The translations under genes and the position numbers were made by a program. From Bacteroidales bacterium (lineage in GTDB: Bacteria; Bacteroidota; Bacteroidia; Bacteroidales; UBA932), in assembly GCA_016285455.1 (NCBI GenBank), contig JAEEQS010000001.1, positions 1 to 64,000 on the forward strand: DNA of 64,000 nucleotides. The letters run 5' to 3'. The notes under the pieces are model-generated. The model had not been told where the DNA came from. It searched no databases and saw only the letters and a list, made by a program, of their open reading frames with translations. This document shows, in pieces, positions 35,889 through 44,052 of the stretch. Each line of letters begins with the position of its first letter. Position 1 is the stretch's first letter.

Positions 35889-36176
35889 TTATCGCCCAAA
35901 CAGTTTTCCTAAGAAGCCTTTTGACTTTTTTTTTTCGTCTTCGGAGTTGTCGGACGCTGCAGAAAGGGGAGTCGTGTCCATATCATATCCTGCAGCAACC
36001 ACGGCTTCTTTTATCTGCTCGGGAGAAATCTTGCTTTCGTCATATTCTATGAGGGCGCTATTGGAGGCAAGGTTCACGTTCACATCCTTAACTCCAGGCA
36101 AGCTTTCAATTGCTTTCCTCACGTGCGCTACGCACATGGCGCACATCATATTCTTGACTGCAAAACTCTGCTTCAT
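35889..36176 (-). CDS. HMA-domain copper chaperone-like protein (zero-frame product of copA)
   Basis: 95 aa. The heavy-metal-associated domain has the copper site [59 protein letters not shown], followed by an acidic-then-basic linker ([21 protein letters not shown]) and a stop. The A10 run encodes the KKK. Without frame change this makes a soluble CopZ-like protein; with a -1 change at the A run it becomes the N-terminus of CopA. It starts 4 bases after the aldo-keto reductase stop. Confidence 0.88.
   Translation of the reverse strand: MKQSFAVKNMMCAMCVAHVRKAIESLPGVKDVNVNLASNSALIEYDESKISPEQIKEAVVAAGYDMDTTPLSAASDNSEDEKKKSKGFLGKLFGR
35926..35935 (-). other. A10 slippery tract in copA, -1 frame change site
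   Basis: The minus strand reads GACG-A10-GTC. In the zero frame the codons are GAA AAA AAA AAG TCA and end at TAA 13 codons later. Re-reading one A gives AAA AAA AAA GTC AAA AGG CTT, which continues without a stop into the ATPase. Ribosomal -1 slippage, polymerase slippage on the A run, or a sequencing error in the homopolymer could each produce the join. Confidence 0.75.
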
Positions 36177-36180
36177 AGTT

Positions 36181-37503
36181 TTAGAATTCGTTGCGGATTT
36201 TTTCCATCAGTTCTGGAATCGGCAGATGCTGAGGACATTTCGGAACGCATTCCTGGCAGCCGGCGCATTGGTCAGGACCGCCGCCCTTGGCAAATTCCTT
36301 TCGGAAGGCTTCCGCGAATGCTGCTTTCTTCTTGGCGTATTTTTCAGCGGACTGGTTGGCCTTGTCTGGAATGTTGGACTGCATCACCATCTTGTTGTAG
36401 GTGGCAAAAACGGAAGGTATCTCAACTTCAAACGGGCAAGGCATACAGTAGCGGCAGGCGGTGCAGTTGATTCTCTTGTATCTCTGATATTCCAAAATGG
36501 CTTTCTGAAGGGTGGTCTGCTCGTCCTGGCTAAGCGGCTTGAAATCGGTGAAGGTCTTAAGGTTATCTACAAGGTGCTCCATATAAGTCATTCCGCTCAG
36601 CGATACCAGAACGTTTGGAAGAGATCCCAGCCACCTGAATGCCCAGGAAGCTATGCTCAGATTTGGATTCTTATCTTTGAGTATCTGATTGGCGTCTGTT
36701 GAAAGAGATGCCAGCCTTCCGCCCAGAAGAGGTTCCATAATCACTGCCGGAATCTTCCTTTCTGCCAGGGAGTTGTAGAGATACTCGCCGTCTTCCTGCC
36801 AGTCTATGTAGTTGAGCTGGATCTGGACAAAGTCCCACGGATGCTTGTCTATGATGTGCTCCCAGCAAGCGCGGTCTGAGTGGAAAGAAAATCCCAGATT
36901 CTTGATCCTGCCTTTTTTCTTCTGCTCTTCCAGATATGCATATCCGCCCCATTCCTCGTAAATCTTGTCGTAAGACTTGATGTCTGAAATGGAGTGCAGC
37001 AGGTAATAGTCGAAATAGTCAACTCCGCATCTTTGCAGCTGCTCTTCAAAGATCTTGGCAATTTCTTCCTTGGCCCTTACCCTGTAGCCCGGCATCTTGT
37101 CTGCCAGGTAGTAACTTTCTCTCGGATACTTCTTCAGAGCCTTGCCGATTATGCCTTCGCTCTTTCCGCCGTGATAGACGTATGCGGTGTCGTAGTAGTT
37201 GATGCCGTGGGCATAGGCATAGTCTACAAGCAGCTGTGTCTCAGCCTCGTCAACTGGAGCGTTACGGCCGCGTCCGTTGGTAGGGAATCTCATACAGCCA
37301 AAGCCCAGCATAGAAACCATCGTGTTGTTTTTGTAGTTGAGCTTCTTGTCGCACGGCTTGATTTCTCCTGCCGCGGCTTTAGCCTGGAGGTTGGTCAGGA
37401 ACGGATTGTTCTTGAATGAAATGGTGCTGGCTGCCAGTGCGGCTGCTCCAAGTCCAAAGATCTTGAGGGCTTTCCTGCGGCTGATGTCTTTGTTGTCTGT
37501 CAT
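36181..37503 (-). CDS. Tat-exported aldo/keto reductase with 4Fe-4S ferredoxin domain
   Basis: 440 aa. Tat signal SRRKALKIFGLGAAALAAS is followed by an aldo-keto reductase barrel (LLVDYAYAHGINYYDTAYVYHGGKSEGIIGKALKKYPRESYYLADKMPG) and two Fe-S cluster motifs, CTACRYCMPC and CAGCQECVPKCPQHLPI. This fused family is common in anaerobes; a substrate is not assigned. It is directly upstream of copA/HMA in one operon, which may be chance or point to a metal-stress role. Confidence 0.92.
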   Translation of the reverse strand: MTDNKDISRRKALKIFGLGAAALAASTISFKNNPFLTNLQAKAAAGEIKPCDKKLNYKNNTMVSMLGFGCMRFPTNGRGRNAPVDEAETQLLVDYAYAHGINYYDTAYVYHGGKSEGIIGKALKKYPRESYYLADKMPGYRVRAKEEIAKIFEEQLQRCGVDYFDYYLLHSISDIKSYDKIYEEWGGYAYLEEQKKKGRIKNLGFSFHSDRACWEHIIDKHPWDFVQIQLNYIDWQEDGEYLYNSLAERKIPAVIMEPLLGGRLASLSTDANQILKDKNPNLSIASWAFRWLGSLPNVLVSLSGMTYMEHLVDNLKTFTDFKPLSQDEQTTLQKAILEYQRYKRINCTACRYCMPCPFEVEIPSVFATYNKMVMQSNIPDKANQSAEKYAKKKAAFAEAFRKEFAKGGGPDQCAGCQECVPKCPQHLPIPELMEKIRNEF

Positions 37504-37530
37504 GGTGCGGAGTATTTATGTTGTGTGTTT

Positions 37531-37538
37531 CAAATATA
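37531..37538 (-). promoter_or_regulatory. -7 promoter box of the AKR-copA operon
   Basis: TATATTTG on the minus strand, 27 bases before the ATG at 37503. No obvious copper-responsive operator is seen beside it. Confidence 0.5.
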
Positions 37539-37547
37539 CCTAAAAAA

Positions 37548-38099
37548 TTAATCGGGGAGGATAGTTACTGGCATTCCCACCCAGGCGTAGTTTTCCTTAA
37601 GATGGATGATGTCTTCATCGCGGAGGCGTATACAGCCCTCGCTTCCTCTGCCGGGCACGCTTTCCTCGTTGTTGGTGCTGCCGTGGATGCCTATGCCGCT
37701 CCACTTGTAGGTGTTGAGCCTGAGGAACCATTTTCCGTATGAGAGTATGCTGCCCCTTCCGTCTCCAAAGTCGTGCTTCCAGTATCCGCTAGGCTGGATC
37801 TGGGAAATCTTGAAAGGCTTTCCCGGAGCCGATTCCGGAGTTCTCATATCGCCTTTTTTCTGCTTGTTGCCGGGGTTCTTTCCAACACAGACCGGATACT
37901 CGGCGATGAGGGTTTTCTCTCCTTTGACCTTGGCGTAAACGTAGAGTTTGAAATCCTTTTTGGAGATCACGATATAGGACGTGCTCTTTGGGAAAGTGCC
38001 TTTGTAGTGTACTTTCCTTTCCGCTTTTTCCTGGGAGAAAGAGGAAGTGCTCACTAGCATTAGAATTGAGGCTAAAATCGCCTGGAAACAAACTCTCAT
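37548..38099 (-). CDS. L,D-transpeptidase (YkuD domain)
   Basis: 183 aa from the ATG at 38099 (MRVCFQAILASILMLVSTSSFSQ, a signal peptide). YkuD motif: GIGIHGSTNNEESVPGRGSEGCIRLRDEDI, with catalytic Cys in S-E-G-C-I-R. It crosslinks peptidoglycan or attaches proteins to it in the periplasm. It is one base after the stop of the upstream secreted protein, so they are co-translated. Confidence 0.93.
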   Translation of the reverse strand: MRVCFQAILASILMLVSTSSFSQEKAERKVHYKGTFPKSTSYIVISKKDFKLYVYAKVKGEKTLIAEYPVCVGKNPGNKQKKGDMRTPESAPGKPFKISQIQPSGYWKHDFGDGRGSILSYGKWFLRLNTYKWSGIGIHGSTNNEESVPGRGSEGCIRLRDEDIIHLKENYAWVGMPVTILPD

Positions 38100-38100
38100 A

Positions 38101-38676
38101 TCAGCTCCAAGGATCATCTTCTGCCGGCTTGCGTATATCGGCCAGGAAATTGATTGAATTCAGGAACCACTCCTGGGTGCTTTTCTTCTGCCTGAGCTTT
38201 ATAGGGCGCGGACTGTCTGCCCCGCTGCTCTTGAGATAGAGTGTTGCCCATCCGTTTTCCTTGAAGGAATAGGAGTTGGAGGTTACAGTAATGCGGTAGG
38301 GCTCGGTAGGGGTGTATCCGTTGTCTGGAGAACTGCCCTTGAAAAAAGACCATACTTTGTAGGTTTTTCCCATAAGGCGGTCTCTGATCTGAGTCTTTTC
38401 CAGCAAGGTGATTGGATCCGGCCCCTTCAGCCAGTTCAACATCGCAAAGCAGTCTGCCTGGCTTTCTCCAAAACGGGCGAGAGCTGCTACGGTCATCGCT
38501 GAGACAAAATATGGATCTGTCCGGTCAATTTCCATAGATTCAAGCTCTTCCAGATTCTGCGGCAGAGCCTCGAATTTGAATGTGCGGCTGCCCAGCTGGC
38601 CAGTGGCTGAACAGCATAAAATGGCTGTGACAAACAGAGCCAGAGTCGGCAGGGCTAAACTGATAATCTTTTTCAT
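38101..38676 (-). CDS. secreted protein, possibly DUF6935
   Basis: 191 aa from the ATG at 38676 (MKKIISLALPTLALFVTAILCC). The mature part TFKFEALPQNLEELESMEIDRTDPYFVSAMTVAALARFGESQADCFAMLNWLKGPDPITLLEKTQIRDRL, then FFKGSSPDNGYTPTEPYRITV, resembles DUF6935 proteins as I remember them; uncertain. It is upstream of and coupled to the L,D-transpeptidase gene, suggesting a cell-envelope role. Confidence 0.7.
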   Translation of the reverse strand: MKKIISLALPTLALFVTAILCCSATGQLGSRTFKFEALPQNLEELESMEIDRTDPYFVSAMTVAALARFGESQADCFAMLNWLKGPDPITLLEKTQIRDRLMGKTYKVWSFFKGSSPDNGYTPTEPYRITVTSNSYSFKENGWATLYLKSSGADSPRPIKLRQKKSTQEWFLNSINFLADIRKPAEDDPWS

Positions 38677-38752
38677 ACTCAATAACCGATTGATTATAGA
38701 GTAAAGATAAAAATTTTGAGTAATTTTACCCAAAGAATCATTTGAAATTTAT

Positions 38753-39898
38753 ATGAAAAACATCCTCGCCATTTTCCAGAAAAGCATTTTGCTTGCGGCA
38801 TTGCTTCTTGTCTTCAACTTAACTTGGGCGCAAACTCAACCCGAAGCGTCTAACAATTCAGCAGATACTGTAAACGTTGAAAAATCAGCCCAAAGCCAAG
38901 ACGACTGGTATGATCCCAACAAGATGGACACCAACGATGAGTCTATATACGACGAATACGGAGTGGAACATTCACGGTCCATCTTCCGCCAGCCCGCAAA
39001 GAGAATTTACGGATGGCTGTACAATATTGTCAGAAAAACTACAGGCCTTGGGAATGGAGCTACAAGCATAATTGTTCTGATTATAATTCTTATAGCTGCA
39101 TACTTCTTTGTAAAATACTTCTTGAAGATTGTGATCTTCCTCTATTGGCTGCTCACTTTCAAGCCTTTGAGACGCTATCTTACAAGAAAGAAACTTTTGA
39201 AGGGAGAGGAGGAGTATTTCCGCAAGCTGCCTTTCAAGGGAGACATTTTCCAGTCAAATATGGCTTTGAATTCTCTTTCCGGTGGAATCTCGGCGATGGG
39301 AATTGGAACGGATATAGGGCGTGCTATTTCAGCCTATACTCTCAGGATGCTGAATAACGGAAACCTGAAGCTGACAGGCACTCCGGGGCAGATGCAAATA
39401 GAGATAGGAACGGCTCCAGCAGACTGCAAGGTTCCGGCCCTGGAAAAGATCAAGAACGACGCTCCAATTGAAAAGGTTCTCTACAACATTTACAAGGATG
39501 CTGCAGGGAAAGACGGAACGCTCCAGAAAGGAGAACTGATAAGCTACATTTGTTCAAAACCAAAGGTGCTGAACCCTTTGAGGGCCCTACACAGAACTCA
39601 ATCTTGCAGCAATTATGCAAAGACATCAGTTGCTCAGCTCTACGGCCTGAAGAATTACCTGAACGACTATACTCTTCTCAACGAGAGGAAAATGGTGGAA
39701 TCAGGACTTTGGAACGAGTATATGGTATTTGCCGTCCTTTACGGGATAGCAGACAAGGTAAAGGGAGAATTCAAGGCTGTTTGTCCTGAAAACTTTGACA
39801 TGAACCGTATAATCGCCGAGCTTGAAGAAGTTGGCGGAGCCGTTGGCCTTTCCAGCACTCTTGCCAAAAAGGCCAAAAGGAAGGGGAATCTCTTTTAG
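38753..39898 (+). CDS. DUF2207-type C-terminal domain protein
   Basis: 381 aa. A signal peptide (to LTWAQ), an acidic spacer, two membrane segments (IIVLIIILIAAYFFVKYFLKIVIFLYWLLTF) and a cytoplasmic domain. The latter matches the C-terminal part of the DUF2207 protein at 11565-13373: KLPFKGDIFQSNMALNSLS versus EIPFNGSLFASNKALNTLS, and AAGKDGTLQKGEL versus AAGKDGILQENEL. It lacks the large extracytoplasmic beta domain and the Gly-rich tail. Its stop shares a TTAG with the stop of the convergent gene. Confidence 0.82.
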   Translation: MKNILAIFQKSILLAALLLVFNLTWAQTQPEASNNSADTVNVEKSAQSQDDWYDPNKMDTNDESIYDEYGVEHSRSIFRQPAKRIYGWLYNIVRKTTGLGNGATSIIVLIIILIAAYFFVKYFLKIVIFLYWLLTFKPLRRYLTRKKLLKGEEEYFRKLPFKGDIFQSNMALNSLSGGISAMGIGTDIGRAISAYTLRMLNNGNLKLTGTPGQMQIEIGTAPADCKVPALEKIKNDAPIEKVLYNIYKDAAGKDGTLQKGELISYICSKPKVLNPLRALHRTQSCSNYAKTSVAQLYGLKNYLNDYTLLNERKMVESGLWNEYMVFAVLYGIADKVKGEFKAVCPENFDMNRIIAELEEVGGAVGLSSTLAKKAKRKGNLF

Positions 39899-40467
39899 AA
39901 GTCCTGTGGAGGAGGGCCTTGAGGCCTCTGGCCGCCAGGTCTTTGTCCTCCTTGGCGATTGTTTTTCATTCTCTGCATTCTTTCCTGCTGCTCTCTAAGC
40001 CTTTTTGCTTCATACTCTTCGTATTTGGCATATTGCTCTTCGGTCAGTGCTTTCTTGATTTTCTTGTCGCACCTTTCGCGGAAGCTTTTGATCTTCTCTT
40101 GGTAGCTGTTCATTCCGGTATTCACCTTGGCTACTCCAGGTCCGCCTCCGCCACGCATTCCACCGCCTCCGCCAGGCCTCATACCACCGGGTCTCATTCC
40201 TCCAGGCCTGCCTGCCGGCATAAGATTTTCGGTTTCTTTTTCGCGGTTCAAAATAGCTTTATAGACTTTCTTGTACTGGTCTTCAGTCAGTTCCAGTTCT
40301 TCCTTAAGCCTGTCGGCCTGCATAGTGGCCCTTTCCTGAGGGGTGAGTCTCTTAGGAGCCTGACGCTGTTCCTGCTGAGGCTTTGCGTCCTGAGGCTTAT
40401 CATCTTGAGCCATCGCTGAGGAATAAGCCAGCAAAATTGCTCCAATGATTAAAAAGATCCGTTTCAT
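39895..40467 (-). CDS. periplasmic Spy/CpxP-like protein with Gly/Arg/Pro-rich loop
   Basis: 190 aa. Signal peptide (MKRIFLIIGAILLAYSSAMAQ), charged helices with ADRLKEELELTEDQYKKVYKAILNREKETENL and FRERCDKKIKKALTEEQYAKYEEYEAKRLREQQERMQ. A low-complexity RPGGMRPGGMRPGGGGGMRGGGGPG insert and a Gln/Pro/Gly-rich end complete it. The L-T-x-x-Q-x-x-K helical pairs recall Spy/LTXXQ periplasmic chaperones and DUF4890-like proteins. Confidence 0.75.
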   Translation of the reverse strand: MKRIFLIIGAILLAYSSAMAQDDKPQDAKPQQEQRQAPKRLTPQERATMQADRLKEELELTEDQYKKVYKAILNREKETENLMPAGRPGGMRPGGMRPGGGGGMRGGGGPGVAKVNTGMNSYQEKIKSFRERCDKKIKKALTEEQYAKYEEYEAKRLREQQERMQRMKNNRQGGQRPGGQRPQGPPPQDF

Positions 40468-40520
40468 ATATGTCCGTTTTTATTGATTTGCTTGAAGAAT
40501 TATATAAAGTTCCTTTTTGA

Positions 40521-42335
40521 CTATTTATGGACCAGTCCCAGTTCTGCTCCCTTCTGTTTCATCAGTTCAAAAGCCTGGTCGAAGTTATTCTCTATCTTGC
40601 CGTCCAGTATGGCTTCCTTGACGAATTCCTTCAAAACGCCGATCTCACGCCCTGGACCTATTCCGTAGTACTCCATAATCAGCTCTCCGGTGATAGGGTT
40701 CTTGAAGTTGCGGATGGCGTCTTTGGCTTCCACTTCAATTAGTTTCTGACGTACCATCTTGAAGTTTGCCTTGAGCCTTCTAACCTTGGATTCGTTCTTG
40801 GAAGTGATGTCCGCCTCGCATAGAGTCATAAGGTCATCTATGTCATCTCCTGCGTCAAAGAGTAGTCTTCTTATTGCGGAGTCTGTAACAATATCTTCTA
40901 CTAGAGCTATTGGCCTAAGATGCAGTGCTACAAGCTTCTCCACATATTTCATCTTCTCGTTCAGCGGCATTTTCAGCTGCTTGAACACACCAGGCACCAT
41001 CCTGGAACCTACCACTTCGTGGCCGTGGAAAGTCCATCCAGTTCCGCTTTCGTACTTCTTGGTTGCCGGTTTTCCAATGTCGTGGAGCAGGGCCGCCCAC
41101 CTCAGCCAGAGATTGTCAGATTTCTCTGCCACGTTATCCAGCACCTGGAGCGTGTGGGCAAAGTTCTCTTTGTGGCCTCGCCCTTCCATAGTTTCCACTC
41201 CCTGAAGCGCTGATATCTGCGGCAGGAACTCTTCCAGGAGCCCCGTTTGCTGCAGAAGATTCAGCCCGATGGAAGGCTTTGGGCAGAGGAGAATCTTGTT
41301 CATTTCCTCAGCGATTCTTTCGCGGCTCAGAATTTCCAGCCTGTTCTTGTTTCTCTTGATGCTTTCTATGGATTCCGGAACGATGGTAAAATTCAGCTGT
41401 GCGGCAAACCTTATGGCACGTATCATCCTCAGCGGATCGTCTGAGTAAGTGATATCAGGATCCAGCGGGGTTCTGAGCAGTCCTTTCTGCAAGTCTGTCA
41501 CTCCGCCGAACGGATCTACCAGATTGCCGTAGTCTTCTTTCTGTAGGCTGAACGCCAGCGCGTTAACGGTAAAGTCTCTTCTCTTCTGGTCATCTTCAAG
41601 CGTTCCATTTTCCACTATCGGCTTCCTGGAATTGCGGTTGTAGGATTCTTTCCTTGCTCCCACAAACTCTATCTGCATTCCATTGTATTTGAACATTGCG
41701 GTTCCGAAGTTCTTGAATACAGACACCTTGCTTCCGACTTTCTCTCCAGCGGCCTTTGCTATCTCTATTCCGCTTCCTTCCACCACTATGTCTATGTCGT
41801 TGCGCGGCCTCTGGAGGAAACAGTCACGCACAAAGCCTCCTATCACAAAGGCTCTTACGCCGTGTTCTGCTGCCGTCTCTGATATTATCTCAAATATCTT
41901 GTCCTTGAGGAATATGTCGTTTCCGCCGCTCATTATTTTGTCTTCTTTCTGGTATGCCGGCACGTCCGTTATGAAGCCGTATTGCTTTTTCTGCTGGTCA
42001 TAGCGGCAGGCGAATGTCTGCTTGCCGTTTGTTACAACAATGTACTCTACCTTGAGTATCAGTGCATAATGCCATATCTGCTCAAAGGTCTTTGCCGTAA
42101 TCTTTACACTTGGCCGCTTGCATTCCACAATCATCTTGGGAGAGAGGTTTTTCCCGTAGCAGACTATGTCGCACCTGAGCTTTACGTCTCCTATTGAAAT
42201 CTCGGTCTCGCTCATCATCATATGCAGTGGCCAGCCCCGTTTTTCGTTGAGCCAGCGTATGAACTGCTGCCGGACGTTTTCTTCCGGTGTCAGAGCCACG
42301 CGTTTCTTTCTGAGCGGATCGAAAATCTCTTCCAT
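40521..42335 (-). CDS. cca: CCA tRNA nucleotidyltransferase fused to an N-terminal HsdR_N-type PD-(D/E)XK domain
   Basis: 604 aa from the ATG at 42335 (MEEIFDPLRKKRVALTPEENVRQQFI); the earlier TTG lies in the promoter. Residues 1-130 match the type I restriction HsdR N-terminal domain, with RCDIVCYG ... MIVECKRPSV giving D...E-x-K. From about residue 140 it is a class II CCA-adding enzyme: FVIGGFVRDCFLQRPRNDIDIVVEG (DxD), RRDFTVNALAF, then an HD domain (LLHDIGKPATKKYE). No stop or frame change is seen at the joint (KEDKIMSGGNDIF). In other Bacteroidota the HsdR_N protein is, from memory, usually a separate gene beside holA, as holA is here. Confidence 0.92.
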   Translation of the reverse strand: MEEIFDPLRKKRVALTPEENVRQQFIRWLNEKRGWPLHMMMSETEISIGDVKLRCDIVCYGKNLSPKMIVECKRPSVKITAKTFEQIWHYALILKVEYIVVTNGKQTFACRYDQQKKQYGFITDVPAYQKEDKIMSGGNDIFLKDKIFEIISETAAEHGVRAFVIGGFVRDCFLQRPRNDIDIVVEGSGIEIAKAAGEKVGSKVSVFKNFGTAMFKYNGMQIEFVGARKESYNRNSRKPIVENGTLEDDQKRRDFTVNALAFSLQKEDYGNLVDPFGGVTDLQKGLLRTPLDPDITYSDDPLRMIRAIRFAAQLNFTIVPESIESIKRNKNRLEILSRERIAEEMNKILLCPKPSIGLNLLQQTGLLEEFLPQISALQGVETMEGRGHKENFAHTLQVLDNVAEKSDNLWLRWAALLHDIGKPATKKYESGTGWTFHGHEVVGSRMVPGVFKQLKMPLNEKMKYVEKLVALHLRPIALVEDIVTDSAIRRLLFDAGDDIDDLMTLCEADITSKNESKVRRLKANFKMVRQKLIEVEAKDAIRNFKNPITGELIMEYYGIGPGREIGVLKEFVKEAILDGKIENNFDQAFELMKQKGAELGLVHK

Positions 42336-42341
42336 AACACA

Positions 42342-42349
42342 CAAATATA
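42342..42349 (-). promoter_or_regulatory. -7 promoter box of the HsdR_N-CCA gene
   Basis: TATATTTG on the minus strand, ending 6 bases before the ATG at 42335. The mRNA would be leaderless or almost so. Confidence 0.6.
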
Positions 42350-42362
42350 GGAAAAAAAGAAC

Positions 42363-42370
42363 TAATTTTG
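42363..42370 (+). promoter_or_regulatory. -7 promoter box of holA
   Basis: TAATTTTG, 24 bases before the holA ATG at 42395. The boxes of the two divergent genes are only 13 bases apart, so the promoters overlap and may compete. Confidence 0.55.
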
Positions 42371-42394
42371 GAGATACAATCAGACAGCTAGGTT

Positions 42395-43438
42395 ATGGCT
42401 CAGAAAGTAGACAAGGAGGGCAGCGTTAAGAAGTTCCAGCAGATAATGGAGAACATCCGTGCAGGAAAGTTCGCCCGCATATATGTTCTTGCAGGCGAGG
42501 AGCCTTATTATTCTGATGTAATCATCGATGCCCTCAACTCTACTGTCTTGGACGAGAGCCAGAAAGACTTCAACCTCAGCATTGTCTACGGCAACGATTC
42601 CGATGCAGGGCAGATTGTCTGCCTTTGCAGAAGATATCCTGTGGCAAGCCCTTATCAGCTTATCATAGTCAAGGAGGCTCAGCAGCTGTCATCTCTCCAG
42701 CCGTTTGAGTATTACCTTGCTTCTCCAGCTCCTGACACCATCCTCGTGCTCAGTTTCACTGGCAAGGCTCTGGACAAGCGCACAGGTTTCTACAAGAAGC
42801 TCAAGGACAAGGCTGAGGTGCTGGAATCCTATACTCTGGACGAGTGGAAGGTTCCGCAGTGGATCACAGACTACACAAAGCAACTTGGCTACAACATCGA
42901 TCCGGACGCGGCCCAGCTTCTTGCCCAGAGCGCAGGCACATCGCTGAGGAAAATTGTACTTGAGATAGACAAACTCATCAAAGGCACAGACGGCACGGTC
43001 ATAAGAGTCAAGGATGTTGAGGTAAACATCGGCGTTTCAAGAGACTACAACCCGTTTGAGCTTTGTAAGGCGATAGGGGAAAAGAATATTCTGCGTGCCT
43101 TCTCCATTGCCGAGGTCTTTGCTTCCAACCCCAAAAAGTACCCTATCCAGGCTACTCTGGGCGCAATGTTCTTCTACTTCAACCAGCTTCTGACTGTTGA
43201 GGCTGAAGTCAGCGCCGGAGAACGGGATTTCTTCTCCGCCTGCCAGAAGGCCGGAGTTTTTGGAACCCAGAGAGTGAGGGAATACCAGACAGCCGCCAGA
43301 AACTTCCCTCTGAAAAAGACTATGGGCGTAATTTCCCTGATCAAAGATACAGATCTCAAATCCAAGAGCAACTACGGCGGCAACGCAACGGACGGCGCCC
43401 TGCTGAACGCCCTCCTTTCAAAGCTCTTTGTCCTGTAA
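42395..43438 (+). CDS. holA: DNA polymerase III subunit delta
   Basis: 347 aa. The N-terminal clamp-loader fold begins FQQIMENIRAGKFARIYVLAGEEPYYSDVIIDAL. A middle segment LAQSAGTSLRKIVLEIDKLIKGT and the C-terminal collar domain (KYPIQATLGAMFFYFNQLLT; FGTQRVREYQTAARNFPLKKTMGVISLIKDTDLKSKSNYGGNATDGALLNALLSKLF) match HolA. It loads the sliding clamp with DnaX and HolB. Its last 85 bases are repeated in part at 45311-45392. Confidence 0.95.
   Translation: MAQKVDKEGSVKKFQQIMENIRAGKFARIYVLAGEEPYYSDVIIDALNSTVLDESQKDFNLSIVYGNDSDAGQIVCLCRRYPVASPYQLIIVKEAQQLSSLQPFEYYLASPAPDTILVLSFTGKALDKRTGFYKKLKDKAEVLESYTLDEWKVPQWITDYTKQLGYNIDPDAAQLLAQSAGTSLRKIVLEIDKLIKGTDGTVIRVKDVEVNIGVSRDYNPFELCKAIGEKNILRAFSIAEVFASNPKKYPIQATLGAMFFYFNQLLTVEAEVSAGERDFFSACQKAGVFGTQRVREYQTAARNFPLKKTMGVISLIKDTDLKSKSNYGGNATDGALLNALLSKLFVL
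43354..43438 (+). repeat. direct repeat copy A: 3' end of holA
   Basis: TCTCAAATCCAAGAG, a short mismatch, then a 44-bp identical core (TACGGCGGCAACGCAACGG...), then the diverged last codons and stop. Copy B is at 45311-45392 in the same direction. Confidence 0.9.
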
Positions 43439-43482
43439 TTCCACTTGAAACTAATAATGCTTTGAACTTGAATCCGCATTCT

Positions 43483-44010
43483 TTAATGCAAAGTACCGTA
43501 TTCTTTATTGTGGACGGCAGCGTTTGGAGTCATACCCCTAACAGGGGCCGCTTTCTGATACCGTAACGACTGAGCACTGTTTTTAGGAACATCATAGTAC
43601 TCTACTTCAAATGGAACTGTGAAGGAATAATCTACAGGACCTTCACTGGAATAAGCTGGAGTAACATGCTTCTTTTTTACAAAATTCTTACAGGCAACAA
43701 TAATTTCATGGTCCAATTCTGGAATTCCTGTAGATTTCGTCATTATTACAGTTTTTAAAGATCCGTTCTTCTTTAATTGAAACTGCACTTCCGAATAATA
43801 TTTTGAAAGAGGAAACACAGATGGATAAACATTAATAGCAACGTTATCAACATAGTTTTTTACAGCCTCTTGAAATAAAGTTCCTTTATACAAAGGCTGA
43901 CTTACTATCGTTGCTTCTCCACTACCTTTTCCGGCCTTAATAGTCTGAGCATCCGAAAAAGTCACAGAAAACAACAATAATAAAATTGATATAAAATAAA
44001 ACCTTCTCAT
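43483..44010 (-). CDS. secreted TonB-C-like domain protein
   Basis: 175 aa with signal peptide MRRFYFISILLLLFSVTFSDAQ. The central YYSEVQFQLKKNGSLKTVIMTKSTGIPELDHEIIVACKNF follows the TonB/TolA C-terminal pattern (strand, NG turn, helix with P-x-L-D). The end PVDYSFTVPFEVEYYDVP gives the last strand. There is no membrane anchor beyond the signal, so it is not a working TonB. It is AT-rich and lies inside the segment flanked by the holA repeats, directly downstream of the IS30 end. Confidence 0.7.
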   Translation of the reverse strand: MRRFYFISILLLLFSVTFSDAQTIKAGKGSGEATIVSQPLYKGTLFQEAVKNYVDNVAINVYPSVFPLSKYYSEVQFQLKKNGSLKTVIMTKSTGIPELDHEIIVACKNFVKKKHVTPAYSSEGPVDYSFTVPFEVEYYDVPKNSAQSLRYQKAAPVRGMTPNAAVHNKEYGTLH

Positions 44011-44052
44011 ACTTGTACATTTTTATTGTTCTTCAAAAAATGCATATATTGT

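Noticed and set aside
44011-44052. Target-site duplication of the IS30 element
   Set aside because: The bases flanking the two inverted repeats do not match convincingly, so no duplication is claimed.
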